Assembly: GCF_041435195.1 (NCBI RefSeq)
Contig: NZ_CP108106.1
Span: forward strand, 3,162,001 to 3,226,000
Source of the DNA: Streptomyces sp. NBC_00224
GTDB taxonomy: Bacteria > Actinomycetota > Actinomycetes > Streptomycetales > Streptomycetaceae
DNA length: 64,000 bases
Direction: 5' to 3'
Positions 27,015-35,152 of this stretch are shown here, in pieces. Numbering within the stretch: position 1 is the stretch's first letter; each line of letters opens with the position of its first letter. The notes under the pieces are model-generated. The model was not told where the DNA came from. It saw nothing but the letters and a program-made list of their open reading frames with translations, and did no database searches. The translations under genes and the position numbers were made by a program.

Positions 27015-27030
27015 GGGGTGCGGTCGTTCG

Positions 27031-27210
27031 GCTGCGGGTAGTCGGTGGCTGGTCGCGCAGTTCCCCGCGCCCCTTATCTGCCCGGTGTTTGTCTGCGGGC
27101 TGTGTGTGGTTGCTCGCGCAGTTCCCCGCGCCCCTTAAATGCGCCCCTTCGGGGCGCCCCTTTAGGGGCGCGGGGAACTGCGCGACCAGCCCCCACCGGC
27201 CCGCGGACGG
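27031..27210. repeat. Palindromic repeat, copy 8 (double left arm)
   Basis: Left arms at 27031-27074 and 27091-27135 and a right arm at 27164-27210, with a GCGCCCCTTCGGGGCGCCCC core. The tandem-left-arm layout matches copy 7. It lies between convergent genes. Confidence 0.88.
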
Positions 27211-27222
27211 AAAACAACCGCC

Positions 27223-28512
27223 TCAGCGCAAATGCGACGTGTCGTTCAGCAGCCGCACCGACGCGTTGCCGTCGCTGTAGTACGCCACCGCCGACACCGA
27301 CGCCGCCGACAGCTCCATCCGGAACAGCGACTCCGGCGGGGCGCCCAGGGCGAGCCGGACCAGCGTCTTGACCGGGGTCACATGCGTGACCAGCAGGACC
27401 GTACGGCCCTCGTACGCCGTGAGCAGCCGGTCCCGGGTCGCCGAGACGCGCCGCGACACCGTCGCGAAGCTCTCGCCGCCGCCCGTCGGCGCCGCCTTGG
27501 GCGAGGCGAGCCACGCGTCGAGGTCGTCGCCGTACCGCTCGCGCACCTCCGCGAAGGTCAGGCCCTCCCACGCGCCGAAGTCCGTCTCGCGCAGGCCTTC
27601 CTCGACCCGTACGTCCAGACCGAGGCGCGTCGCGACCGCCGCCGCCGTCTCGCGGCAGCGCCGCAGCGGGGACGAGACGACCGCCTGGATCGTGCCCCGG
27701 GCGGCCAGCGCGGCGGCCACCTGCTCGGCCTGGCGCCGGCCCGCCGCCGACAGCTCGGGGTCGGAGCCACCGCTGCCGGAGAACCGCTTCTCGGGGGTCA
27801 GCGCGGTCTCGCCGTGCCGCAGCAGGACGAAGGTCGTGGGCGTGCCCAGATCGGGCGCGCTCCACCCGGCGGCCGGCGCCCCGGCCGTCGCCGCCCGGGC
27901 CGGAGCCGGAACGGTGGCCGTGGTCGCGGCAACAGCCGGAGCCGGAGCCGCACCAGAACCCGCCCCCGGCCCCGTCGCCAGCGCCGCCCTGGCCCGCGCC
28001 GCACCCGCCGCCGCGTCCCCGACGACCCGTGCCGCACCCGAGTCGGCGGAGCCGGTGCCCGTGTTCAGCGCGGCCATGGACGCCGACGGCTCCCACTGCT
28101 TGCCGCGCTTGCCCGCGTCCATCGCCTCGTTGGCGAGCCGGTCCGCGTGCTTGTTCTTCTCGCGCGGGATCCACTCGTACGTGATCTGCCCGGGCGGCAG
28201 GATCCGCCCGGCCTCGGCCGCGAGCGGCTTCATGTCGGGGTGCTTGATCTTCCAGCGGCCCGACATCTGCTCGACGACCAGCTTGGAGTCCATCCGGACC
28301 CGCACCTTCGCCGCCGGGTCCAGGGCCTTCGCCGCCTTGAGTCCGGCGATCAGGCCCTTGTACTCGGCGACGTTGTTGGTCGCGACGCCGATGTACTCCG
28401 CCGCCTCGGCCAGCGTCTCGCCCGTCACCGGGTCGAGGACCACCGCGCCGTAACCGGCCGGGCCCGGGTTGCCCCGGGAGCCGCCGTCGGCCTCGACAAC
28501 GAACTGCCGCAC
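27223..28512 (-). CDS. Bifunctional RNase HI / CobC-type phosphatase
   Basis: 429 residues from the GTG at 28512, whose G overlaps the TAG of the upstream gene. The RNase HI domain (about 1-135) has EADGGSRGNPGPAGYGAV, the Glu in NNVAEYKGL, and Asp in RVRMDSKLVVEQM. A Pro/Ala linker of about 85 residues follows. A histidine-phosphatase domain then begins at VLLRHGETALT (RHG at 232-234), with the second His in LLVTHVTPVKTL. The mycobacterial orthologue Rv2228c combines RNase H with alpha-ribazole-phosphate phosphatase, linking RNA-DNA hybrid removal and B12 assembly. Third gene of the Nif3 operon. Confidence 0.93.
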   Translation of the reverse strand: MRQFVVEADGGSRGNPGPAGYGAVVLDPVTGETLAEAAEYIGVATNNVAEYKGLIAGLKAAKALDPAAKVRVRMDSKLVVEQMSGRWKIKHPDMKPLAAEAGRILPPGQITYEWIPREKNKHADRLANEAMDAGKRGKQWEPSASMAALNTGTGSADSGAARVVGDAAAGAARARAALATGPGAGSGAAPAPAVAATTATVPAPARAATAGAPAAGWSAPDLGTPTTFVLLRHGETALTPEKRFSGSGGSDPELSAAGRRQAEQVAAALAARGTIQAVVSSPLRRCRETAAAVATRLGLDVRVEEGLRETDFGAWEGLTFAEVRERYGDDLDAWLASPKAAPTGGGESFATVSRRVSATRDRLLTAYEGRTVLLVTHVTPVKTLVRLALGAPPESLFRMELSAASVSAVAYYSDGNASVRLLNDTSHLR

Positions 28513-29255
28513 TACAGGCCCGACTCCGACGTACGGACCAGGATGCGGTGGCAGTTCTCGCACCGCAGCACGGTGTCCGGGGACGCCGACTTGACCTCGT
28601 TGACCTCGGTGATGTTGAGCTCAAGGCGGCAGCCCTCGCACCTGCGCTGGTAGAGGCGGGCCGCGCCGACGCCGCCCTGCTGCAGGCGGAGCTTGTCGTA
28701 GAGCTTCAGCAGGTCGGCGGGGATCACGCCCGCGACGACCTCGCGCTCCTTGGCCACGTCGGCGGCCTCGGCGTCGAGCTGCTGCGTCGCGGCGTCGCGG
28801 CGGGCGGTCGCGTCGTCGGTCTTCGACTGCACGGAGGAGACGCGCTCGGTCAGCTCGGCCGCCCGCTCCTGGGCGGACTCACGGCGCTCCATGACCTCCA
28901 GGACGACGTCCTCCAGGTCACCCTGGCGCTTGGCGAGCGAGACGATCTCGCGCTGGAGGGACTCCAGGTCCTTGGGGGACGAGACGGCGCCCGAGTCCAG
29001 GCGCTGCTGGTCGCGGGCGGCGCGCTGGCGGACCTGGTCGACGTCCTGCTCGGCCTTGGTCTGCTCGCGGGCGGTGTCGCTCTCCTCGGTCTGCGCGGCG
29101 ACCAGCAGGTCGCGGAGCTGGGCGAGGTCCTTGTTCAGCGACTCGATCTCGGCGTGCTCGGGCAGCGACTTCCGCTTGTGGGCGAGCTGCGACAGGCGTA
29201 CGTCGAGGGCCTGTACGTCGAGGAGGCGGATCTGGTCGGCGGGCGCGGCGTTCAG
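28512..29255 (-). CDS. Coiled-coil C4 zinc-ribbon protein, probable CTG start
   Basis: 247 residues. A long coiled coil (about residues 35-185, heptads rich in Q/E/R) is followed by a C-terminal zinc ribbon with CEGC at 206-209 and CENC at 232-235. It is probably an RNA- or DNA-binding adaptor. No ATG, GTG or TTG fits the N-terminus NAAPADQIRLLDVQALDVRL. The CTG at 29253-29255 has GGAG seven bases upstream and overlaps the Nif3 stop as CTGA, the same geometry as normal ATGA/GTGA coupling. The stop overlaps the RNase H gene by one base. Confidence 0.9.
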   Translation of the reverse strand: MNAAPADQIRLLDVQALDVRLSQLAHKRKSLPEHAEIESLNKDLAQLRDLLVAAQTEESDTAREQTKAEQDVDQVRQRAARDQQRLDSGAVSSPKDLESLQREIVSLAKRQGDLEDVVLEVMERRESAQERAAELTERVSSVQSKTDDATARRDAATQQLDAEAADVAKEREVVAGVIPADLLKLYDKLRLQQGGVGAARLYQRRCEGCRLELNITEVNEVKSASPDTVLRCENCHRILVRTSESGL

Positions 29256-30109
29256 TTGGGGGCTCCAGAAGAGTGGTGGGATGACCAGGGGTCGGTGACC
29301 GTCTTCGAGACGTGGACCCGCAGGTCCCAGCCGTGACGGTCGGAAATCTCGTCGAGCTGTGCGGCGGCCTGCTCGCACCAGGGCCACTCGGTGGCCCAGT
29401 GGGCGGCGTCGATCAGGCCGAGTGGGCCGGAAGAAAGAGATGCGGCCTGGGTCGCCTCCGAAACCGGGTGGTGGCGCAGGTCCGCGGTGAGGAAGGCATC
29501 GGCTCCCGACGCCCGTACGGCGTCGAAGAGGCCGTCGCCCGAGCCGCCGCTGACCGCGACGGTCTTCACCGGCGCCCCGGTGTCGCCCGCGACCCGGATC
29601 CCCTGCGCGGTGGCGGGCAGCCGGGCGGCGGCGTGGGCGGCGAACTCGCCCAGCGTCATCGGGTGGTCCAGCTCGCAGATCCGGCCGAGGCCCCGGCGGC
29701 CCGAGGGGTCCGTGGCGTCGGGCACGAGCGGCCGGACGACCCGGATGTCCAGGGCGCCCGCGAGGGCGTCGGAGACGCCGGGGTCGGCGGTGTCGGCGTT
29801 GGTGTGGGCGACGTGCAGCGCGATGTCGTGCTTGATCAGGGTGTGCACGACCCGGCCCTTGAAGTGGCCGGCCGCGACCGTCGTCGTGCCGCGCAGATAG
29901 AGCGGGTGGTGGGTGACGATCAGATCGGCGCCGAGCTTCACGGCCTCGTCCGCGATCTCCTGTACGGGGTCGACGGCGAACAGCACGCGCCGGACCTCCG
30001 CGTCGGGCTCGCCGCAGACGGTGCCGACCGCGTCCCATCCCTCGGCCCGCTCGGGCGGCCAGAGGGCGTCGAGCGCGGCGATGACTTCAGACAGACGGGG
30101 CACGGACAC
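29252..30109 (-). CDS. Nif3-like dinuclear-metal hexameric protein
   Basis: 285 residues from a GTG at 30109; a second GTG two codons later is also possible. NIF3 landmarks are LWPPERAEGWDAVGTVCGEP, VDPVQEIADEAVKLGADLIVTHHPLYLRG (metal-binding His pair), HVAHTNADTADPGVSD, and the C-terminal ADLRHHPVSEA and DAAHWATEWPW. The family forms toroidal hexamers with two metals per subunit and has GTP cyclohydrolase-like activity in some members; the role here is unknown. First gene of an operon with the zinc-ribbon and RNase H genes, a common Streptomyces arrangement. Confidence 0.93.
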   Translation of the reverse strand: MSVPRLSEVIAALDALWPPERAEGWDAVGTVCGEPDAEVRRVLFAVDPVQEIADEAVKLGADLIVTHHPLYLRGTTTVAAGHFKGRVVHTLIKHDIALHVAHTNADTADPGVSDALAGALDIRVVRPLVPDATDPSGRRGLGRICELDHPMTLGEFAAHAAARLPATAQGIRVAGDTGAPVKTVAVSGGSGDGLFDAVRASGADAFLTADLRHHPVSEATQAASLSSGPLGLIDAAHWATEWPWCEQAAAQLDEISDRHGWDLRVHVSKTVTDPWSSHHSSGAPN

Positions 30110-30329
30110 AGGTTACCCGCGCGGGGCGCCCCGCCCACCATGGCTTCGGCCCGCCCGCCCCGAGCGGCTGCCCAGGTACGCCTTGCCTTACTTGCACCGC
30201 ACTGCACATCCGTCGCCCCGATCACAGGGGAATCGCCCGATGGCCACCCTTTGGTGTGAAGCGAGTGGTCTCGTGTTGTTCGGCAGGAAGTGCGAAAACT
30301 AGCTTCATGGGCCGGAGGTGAGCCATCTC

Positions 30330-31442
30330 ATGACGGCCTTGGCCATCGAGACCGCTGCCGGGAACGGCGCGGTCCGGCAGACGGAGTTCACGATCACCGC
30401 GGACGGCGCCTACGCGGCCCGCCTGGTAAGGGGAGAGGGCGGGGGCGACCGCTGGTTCCCCGAGCGGTGGACGCTCGACGGACCCGAGCCGTACGCGGTG
30501 CCGCTGCCCGGCAACCAGCCGGAGGAGCCGGACGCCTCGGTGCTGCCGATGGCGGACGGGCGGGTGCTGATCCACCGCCGGGTCGCGGACCGGGACGCCT
30601 TCGCCCTGCTCTACCCGACCGGCCCCGGCACCGGCGAGCTCGCCCTGGGCACGGTCGCCCACGACGACACGCCCGGGCGGCGGCTGTCCCTGCTGCCGCC
30701 GTCCCCGAACGGCAGCTGCGCGTACGCGCTGGCGGACGGGCCACAGGACAGCACGATCTGGCTGGTGGCGGGCGGCGCCTTCGGCCCGGAGCCGGTCGCC
30801 ACCGTCAAGGGCCGCTGCTCGGGCGGCGTCTGGCTGGACCGGACGGGCAGGATGCTGGCCCTGGACCGGGAGCTGGACGGGCGGACCAAGGCGGTCGCGG
30901 TGGACCTGGAGCGCGGCGGCGAGGTGACCCCGCTCCTCCAGATCACCGAGGAGAGCCAGGACCGGCTGCTGCTCGCGGACCCGGACACCGGTCTGCTGCT
31001 GCTGCGCTCCGACGCGCCCGGCCACGACCGGCTCGGCTGGGGCGTGCTCGGCTCCACCCTGCCGGTCCGCTTCCCCGAGTGCCTGCGGCTCGCGGACGCG
31101 GCGGTCACGCCGTTCGCCGTACAGCCCGGGCAGGTGCTGATGCCGGAGAGCTGCGCGGTGGCGCTGCGGATCGACGCGGCGGCGGGCACCTGGCTCGGGG
31201 TGTGGCGCCCGGCGGGTCGCCGGCTGCACCAGCTGGCCGCGCCCGAGGGGTGGCTGGCGGGCTCGGGCCTGTGGACCCGGGACGGGGTGCTGCGGCTGCC
31301 GTGCGCGACGCCCGCGGCGCCCTGCTCGGTGGCGGCGGTCCCGGCCCCGGCGGACGTGCCGCGGCCCGCCCCCGTACCGCTGAAACCGCAGGCCCCCCGG
31401 CCCGTACCGCTCGCGCAGGCACCGCTGACCGGCCGTCAGTAG
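30330..31442 (+). CDS. Conserved hypothetical protein, beta-propeller-like
   Basis: 370 residues. The ATG at 30330 has GGAGG about eleven bases upstream; a GTG at 30318 overlaps that ribosome-binding site. The sequence consists of repeating short strands such as FTITADGAYAARLVRG, VLPMADGRVLIHRRVADRD, RLSLLPPSPNGSCAYALADG and WLDRTGRMLALDREL. This pattern of roughly 45-55-residue units suggests a WD40/TolB-like propeller. The last 45 residues are Pro/Ala-rich. No signal peptide is seen. Function unknown; it stands alone, about 220 bases from the divergent Nif3 operon. Confidence 0.78.
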   Translation: MTALAIETAAGNGAVRQTEFTITADGAYAARLVRGEGGGDRWFPERWTLDGPEPYAVPLPGNQPEEPDASVLPMADGRVLIHRRVADRDAFALLYPTGPGTGELALGTVAHDDTPGRRLSLLPPSPNGSCAYALADGPQDSTIWLVAGGAFGPEPVATVKGRCSGGVWLDRTGRMLALDRELDGRTKAVAVDLERGGEVTPLLQITEESQDRLLLADPDTGLLLLRSDAPGHDRLGWGVLGSTLPVRFPECLRLADAAVTPFAVQPGQVLMPESCAVALRIDAAAGTWLGVWRPAGRRLHQLAAPEGWLAGSGLWTRDGVLRLPCATPAAPCSVAAVPAPADVPRPAPVPLKPQAPRPVPLAQAPLTGRQ

Positions 31443-31510
31443 GCAGTGGACCTCTGGCTAAGATCCACGGCGAACGCAAGGGACGAAACACAACGGGGTG
31501 ACTGCACCAC

Positions 31511-31675
31511 ATGTCCGAGACACTGACCGCCGCGTCCGCCGAAGCCACGACGGACACCGACAGCCACGGCCGGCACCGGGGCGGCGCCGCGGCGACCGAG
31601 GAGCCGACGACCGAGGCCCACGGACGCGGCCGCCACCGGCGGGAGAACGGGGAGGACGGCTACCACCACGGCTGA
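31511..31675 (+). CDS. His/Arg-rich small protein
   Basis: 54 residues from the ATG at 31511, preceded by GGGGTGA. The N-terminal half is Ser/Ala/Thr-rich (MSETLTAASAEATTDTDSHG). The second half has two HGR-type blocks, HGRHRGG and HGRGRHRREN, and ends DGYHHG. No membrane segment and no cysteines. It could bind metal or nucleic acid through its histidines and arginines, or be a peptide precursor; the sequence does not decide. TAAGAT about 50 bases upstream could be a -10 element. Confidence 0.6.
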   Translation: MSETLTAASAEATTDTDSHGRHRGGAAATEEPTTEAHGRGRHRRENGEDGYHHG

Positions 31676-31702
31676 CGGATGCTTCACGGAAGTGATCTTT
31701 CG

Positions 31703-31760
31703 ACTGCGGACCGTTTGTGGCTGGTCGCGCAGTTCCCCGCGCCCCTTGAGGGGCGCGGGG
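31703..31760. repeat. Palindromic repeat, copy 9 (right arm truncated)
   Basis: A full left arm (31703-31748) is followed at once by GAGGGGCGCGGGG, only the first third of the right arm, making a compact hairpin between convergent genes. Confidence 0.8.
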
Positions 31761-31761
31761 T

Positions 31762-32703
31762 TCAGCCGCGCTTGAGCCCCAGGACCTCCGCCGCCGCGAA
31801 GGTCTCGTTCGCCGGGCGGTCGGCGTAGTACGGCGAGAGCAGCTCGTCCAGTTCCCCGTACGAGAACGTCTCCTTTGCCGCGTCGAACTTGGCGGCCACC
31901 TTGGGGCGTTCCACGATCGCCACCATCCCGCCGTGCACCACCATCAGCTGGCCGTTGACCCGGGCAGCCGCCGGGGACGCCAGATAGCCGACGAGCGGCG
32001 CCACGTGCTCGGGCGCCAGCGGGTCGAGCTGACCGGCACCCGGCTCCTCGAAGCCAGCAAAGACGTCCTCGGTCATCCGGGTGCGGGCGCGGGGGCAGAT
32101 GGCGTTGGCGGTGACCCCGTACTTGGCGAGCGCGAGGGCGGTGGACGTGGTGAGGCCCACGATCCCGCCCTTGGCGGCCGCGTAGTTGGGCTGTCCGGCC
32201 GACCCGGCGAGGAACGCCTCCGAGGAGGTGTTGACGATCCGGCCGTAGACCGGGCCGCCCGCTTCCTTGGACCGCCGGCGCCAGTGCGCGGCGGCGAAGT
32301 GGGTGGTGTTGAAGTGGCCCTTGAGGTGGACGTGGATCACCGCGTCCCACTCGGACTCGGTCATCGAGAAGATCATCCGGTCCCGCAGGATGCCCGCGTT
32401 GTTGACCAGGACGTCGAGCTTCCCGTACGTGGCGACCGCCAGCCCGACCAGCTCGCGGGCCTGCTGGTGGTCGGCCACGTCGCCGGTGTGGGCGACCGCC
32501 GCGCCGCCCGCCGCGCGGATCTCGGCGGCGACCTCCTCGGCGGGCCCGGCCGAGGCCTCGCCGGAGCCGTCCCGGCCCGGCTGCCCGAAGTCGTTGACGA
32601 CGACGGACGCGCCGAGCCGGGCGAGTTCGAGGGCCTCGGCCCGGCCCAGGCCCCGCCCGGCGCCGGTGACGATCGCGCTGAGCCCTTCAAGTGGCAGTGC
32701 CAT
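31762..32703 (-). CDS. MFE-2-like 3-hydroxyacyl-CoA dehydrogenase (SDR family)
   Basis: 313 residues. The N-terminus GAGRGLGRAEALELARLGASVVVNDFG, with the Asp of NDFG and the following GSGEASAGPAEEV insert, is typical of the dehydrogenase unit of peroxisomal multifunctional enzyme 2 and mycobacterial Hsd4A. LVNNAGILRDRM, the NTSSEA serine and the YAAAK active site follow. A C-terminal extension after residue 255 (ERPKVAAKFDAAKETFSY...) is also found in that group. It probably oxidises (3R)-hydroxyacyl-CoA made by the hydratase-2 gene two genes upstream. AAAGGA lies eleven bases before the ATG. Last gene of a three-gene operon. Confidence 0.88.
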   Translation of the reverse strand: MALPLEGLSAIVTGAGRGLGRAEALELARLGASVVVNDFGQPGRDGSGEASAGPAEEVAAEIRAAGGAAVAHTGDVADHQQARELVGLAVATYGKLDVLVNNAGILRDRMIFSMTESEWDAVIHVHLKGHFNTTHFAAAHWRRRSKEAGGPVYGRIVNTSSEAFLAGSAGQPNYAAAKGGIVGLTTSTALALAKYGVTANAICPRARTRMTEDVFAGFEEPGAGQLDPLAPEHVAPLVGYLASPAAARVNGQLMVVHGGMVAIVERPKVAAKFDAAKETFSYGELDELLSPYYADRPANETFAAAEVLGLKRG

Positions 32704-32726
32704 CGGTCGACCGCGTCCTTTCGGGG

Positions 32727-33803
32727 TCAGAGGGAGATGCTCGTACGCAGGGCCTCGCCCGTGCGCATCTGGTCGAGGGCGTCGTTGATCCCGGCGAGCG
32801 GTACCCGGTGGGTGATCAGGCCCTCCAGGTCGATGCGGCCCGCCCGCCACAGCGCGACGGCCCGCTCGTAGGAGCGCAGCACGTCGCCGCCGCCGTACAG
32901 CGACGGCAGGATGCGCTTCTCGTCGAAGAACAGCTCGAACATGTTGACCTGGAAGAAGTCGTCCATGGCGCCCGCGCCGACCACGCACAGGGTGCCGCCG
33001 CGCCGGGTCGCCCCGTAGGCGGTGCGGGCGGTGGCGGACTTGCCGACGACCTCGAAGACGTAGTCGAAGCCCTCGCCGCCGGTGATCCGCTGCTTGGCGT
33101 CGTCGAGTTCGCTGGGCGAGACGGCCTCGGTCGCGCCGAAGGTGAGCGCGGCCTCGCGCCGGGAGGCCACCGGGTCGACGGCGACGATCTGCGCCGCGCC
33201 CTGCACCTTGGCGCCCTGGATGGCGGAGATGCCGACCCCGCCGCAGCCGATGACGGCGACCGACGAACCGGCCTCCACCTTCGCGGTGTTGATGGCCGCC
33301 CCGAGCCCGGTGGTCACCCCGCACCCGATGAGCGCGGCGATCTCGTACGGCACGTCGTCGGGGATCGGGACCGCGCATCCGGCGGCGACCACGACCTCCT
33401 CCGCGAAGGTGCCGGTGCCCGCGAAGCCGAAGAGGTCGCCGCCGGGGCGCTTGAAGTTGGGGGTGCCCGCGTTCATGAACCCGGCGAGACAGAGGTGGGT
33501 CTGGCCGCGCTTGCAGGAGGGGCAGACACCGCAGGCGGGCAGCCAGCACACCAGCACGCGGTCGCCCGGGGCGAGCGAGGTGACCCCGTCGCCGACGTCG
33601 AGGATCTCGCCCGCACCCTCGTGGCCGGGGACGAAGGGGGCGGGCTGCGGGAGCACCCCGCTCATCGCGGAGATGTCGGAGTGACAGAGCCCGGTTGCCC
33701 GGATCCGGATCCTCACCTTCCCGGGCCCGAAGCCCACCGCCTCGACGTCGTCGAGCACATCGAGCTTGTCCTGGCCGATCTCGTGCAGTACGGCTGCGCG
33801 CAT
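32727..33803 (-). CDS. Zinc-dependent class III-like alcohol dehydrogenase
   Basis: 358 residues of the MDR superfamily. Catalytic zinc ligands lie in GLCHSDIS (Cys) and VPGHEGAG (His-Glu). The structural-zinc cysteines are CGVCPSCKRGQTHLC near residues 91-105. NAD-binding GCGGVG is near 188, with an Asp in VAVDPVASRR favouring NAD+. It probably oxidises an alcohol feeding an aldehyde or acyl-CoA pathway. It is 23 bases before the SDR gene and 76 after the hydratase gene, all on the same strand. Confidence 0.9.
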   Translation of the reverse strand: MRAAVLHEIGQDKLDVLDDVEAVGFGPGKVRIRIRATGLCHSDISAMSGVLPQPAPFVPGHEGAGEILDVGDGVTSLAPGDRVLVCWLPACGVCPSCKRGQTHLCLAGFMNAGTPNFKRPGGDLFGFAGTGTFAEEVVVAAGCAVPIPDDVPYEIAALIGCGVTTGLGAAINTAKVEAGSSVAVIGCGGVGISAIQGAKVQGAAQIVAVDPVASRREAALTFGATEAVSPSELDDAKQRITGGEGFDYVFEVVGKSATARTAYGATRRGGTLCVVGAGAMDDFFQVNMFELFFDEKRILPSLYGGGDVLRSYERAVALWRAGRIDLEGLITHRVPLAGINDALDQMRTGEALRTSISL

Positions 33804-33818
33804 GGTGCGGCTCCCCTC

Positions 33819-33866
33819 TGCTGAGCCCTCTGATGAGCCTTCTTGATGAGCCTTCTTGATGCGCCT
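33819..33866. repeat. 13-bp tandem repeat between hydratase and dehydrogenase genes
   Basis: Two exact TGATGAGCCTTCT units (33831-33843 and 33844-33856) are flanked by diverged units on each side, filling most of the 76-base intergenic gap. Possible slippage tract; function unclear. Confidence 0.75.
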
Positions 33867-33879
33867 CGGGTGAGGCGGT

Positions 33880-34734
33880 TCAGACGTGTTCGACGAGCGT
33901 GTCGGAGAGCACCGGCGCGTCGTCCCGCTCGACGGCCGTCACCGACACCTGGACGCGGCCCTGACCGGCCCACATCCGGATGCGCAGGGTCTCGCCGGGG
34001 AAGACGACCCCGGTGAAGCGGGTGGTGTACGAGCGGACGCGGGCCACCTCGCCGCCGAGCAGGGTGTCGACGACCGCCTTGAGCGTCATTCCGTACGTGC
34101 ACAGGCCGTGCAGGATCGGCCGGTCGAACCCGGCGAGCTTCGCGAAGTCGGGGTCGGCGTGGAGCGGGTTCCAGTCGCCGGAGAGCCGGTAGAGCAGCGC
34201 CTGCTCCTCGCGCACCTTCCACTCGACGGTGCGGTCGGGGGCGCGGTCGAGCTGCTCGGTGCGGGCGGAGGGGCCGCGCTCGCCGCCGAAGCCGCCCTCG
34301 CCGCGTACGAAGATCTGGGCGTCGCTGGTCCACAGCGGCCCCTCCGCGTCGGCGGCCTCGGTGCGCAGCACCAGGACGGCGGCCTTGCCCTTGTCGTAGA
34401 CGGCGGCCACCTTGGAGGTGGAGACGGCCTTGCCCCGTACCGGGATCGGGCGGTGCAGGACGATGCCCTGGCCGCCGTGGAGCACGGCGGCGAGGTCGAC
34501 CTCGATGCCCGGCGCCGAGAGCCCGCCGACCACGCCCATGCCGGCGCCCGCGACGGTGGCGAAGGAGGGCAGCACGTGCAGCTTCGACTCCAGGGTGTAC
34601 CGCAGTTCGTCGGGGTCGGTCGCCGGGACGCCCGCCCCGAGTCCCAGGTGGTAGAGCTGGATGTCCTTGTGGTCCCAGACGATCTCGGTGGACCGGGGCT
34701 CGGCGGCGAGCGCCTTCGCGACGTCGATGGGCAT
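33880..34734 (-). CDS. MaoC-type enoyl-CoA hydratase 2 (double hot dog)
   Basis: 284 residues. The N-terminal inactive hot-dog half (about 1-140) contains YHLGLGAGVPATDPDELRY. The C-terminal half has the hydratase-2 signature SGDWNPLHADPDFAKLAGFDRPILHG near residues 185-210 (Asp, Asn, His catalytic set). This is the arrangement of MFE-2 hydratases and of mycobacterial Hsd4B, making (3R)-hydroxyacyl-CoA from trans-2-enoyl-CoA. Its promoter holds a perfect KstR-type box and a CTGAC palindrome. First gene of the hydratase-dehydrogenase-SDR operon. Confidence 0.9.
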   Translation of the reverse strand: MPIDVAKALAAEPRSTEIVWDHKDIQLYHLGLGAGVPATDPDELRYTLESKLHVLPSFATVAGAGMGVVGGLSAPGIEVDLAAVLHGGQGIVLHRPIPVRGKAVSTSKVAAVYDKGKAAVLVLRTEAADAEGPLWTSDAQIFVRGEGGFGGERGPSARTEQLDRAPDRTVEWKVREEQALLYRLSGDWNPLHADPDFAKLAGFDRPILHGLCTYGMTLKAVVDTLLGGEVARVRSYTTRFTGVVFPGETLRIRMWAGQGRVQVSVTAVERDDAPVLSDTLVEHV

Positions 34735-34831
34735 ACGGGGGCTGCTCCTTGGAGGTGGGAAGACCTCGGCGCGGCCGTCCGCACCGTCGGCCGCACCGAG
34801 GCCGTGCGGGACCGGCTCCGGGCGCCGGTTC

Positions 34832-34845
34832 TAGAACGCGTTCTA
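34832..34845. promoter_or_regulatory. KstR-type operator, site A
   Basis: TAGAACGCGTTCTA fits TnnAACnnGTTnnA exactly, and the palindrome extends to 16 bp (34831-34846). It lies about 97 bases upstream of the hydratase start. It belongs to the 418-base gap 34735-35152, which holds two operators and repeat copy 10. Confidence 0.8.
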
Positions 34846-34896
34846 GGGCTCGATGGCCCCTATGTATAACGCAGCACCATAGGATTGGGAACACTT

Positions 34897-34911
34897 CTGA
34901 CGCGCCGTCAG
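34897..34911. promoter_or_regulatory. CTGAC-N5-GTCAG palindrome, site A
   Basis: CTGACGCGCCGTCAG is a perfect inverted repeat 51 bases beyond KstR-type site A. The same motif occurs at 42417, 45286 and (imperfect) 60500. Confidence 0.65.
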
Positions 34912-34923
34912 GTCTCCTGTTGC

Positions 34924-35064
34924 CTGCGGATCGCGGGTGGCTGGTCGCGCAGTTCCCCGCGCCCCTGAAGGGCGGGGCCTGCGGCCCCTGCCCCATCGGC
35001 GCCGGGCACCCCCAACCCCCAAGGGGCGCGGGGAACTGCGCGACCAGCCCCCACTCACCCGCAC
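34924..35064. repeat. Palindromic repeat, copy 10
   Basis: Left arm 34924-34967 and right arm 35022-35064 around a GGGGCCTGCGGCCCC core hairpin. It lies between the divergent hydratase and histidine-kinase genes, so it cannot serve as a terminator for either unless transcripts start further out. Confidence 0.86.
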
Positions 35065-35152
35065 CCGAACGAACCGCCGGGACATTTGTCCCACTGAACC
35101 CCGTACAAGAACCTCTGCCGGGCCCCACGGGCCACTCCGTAGCGTCAAGGAC

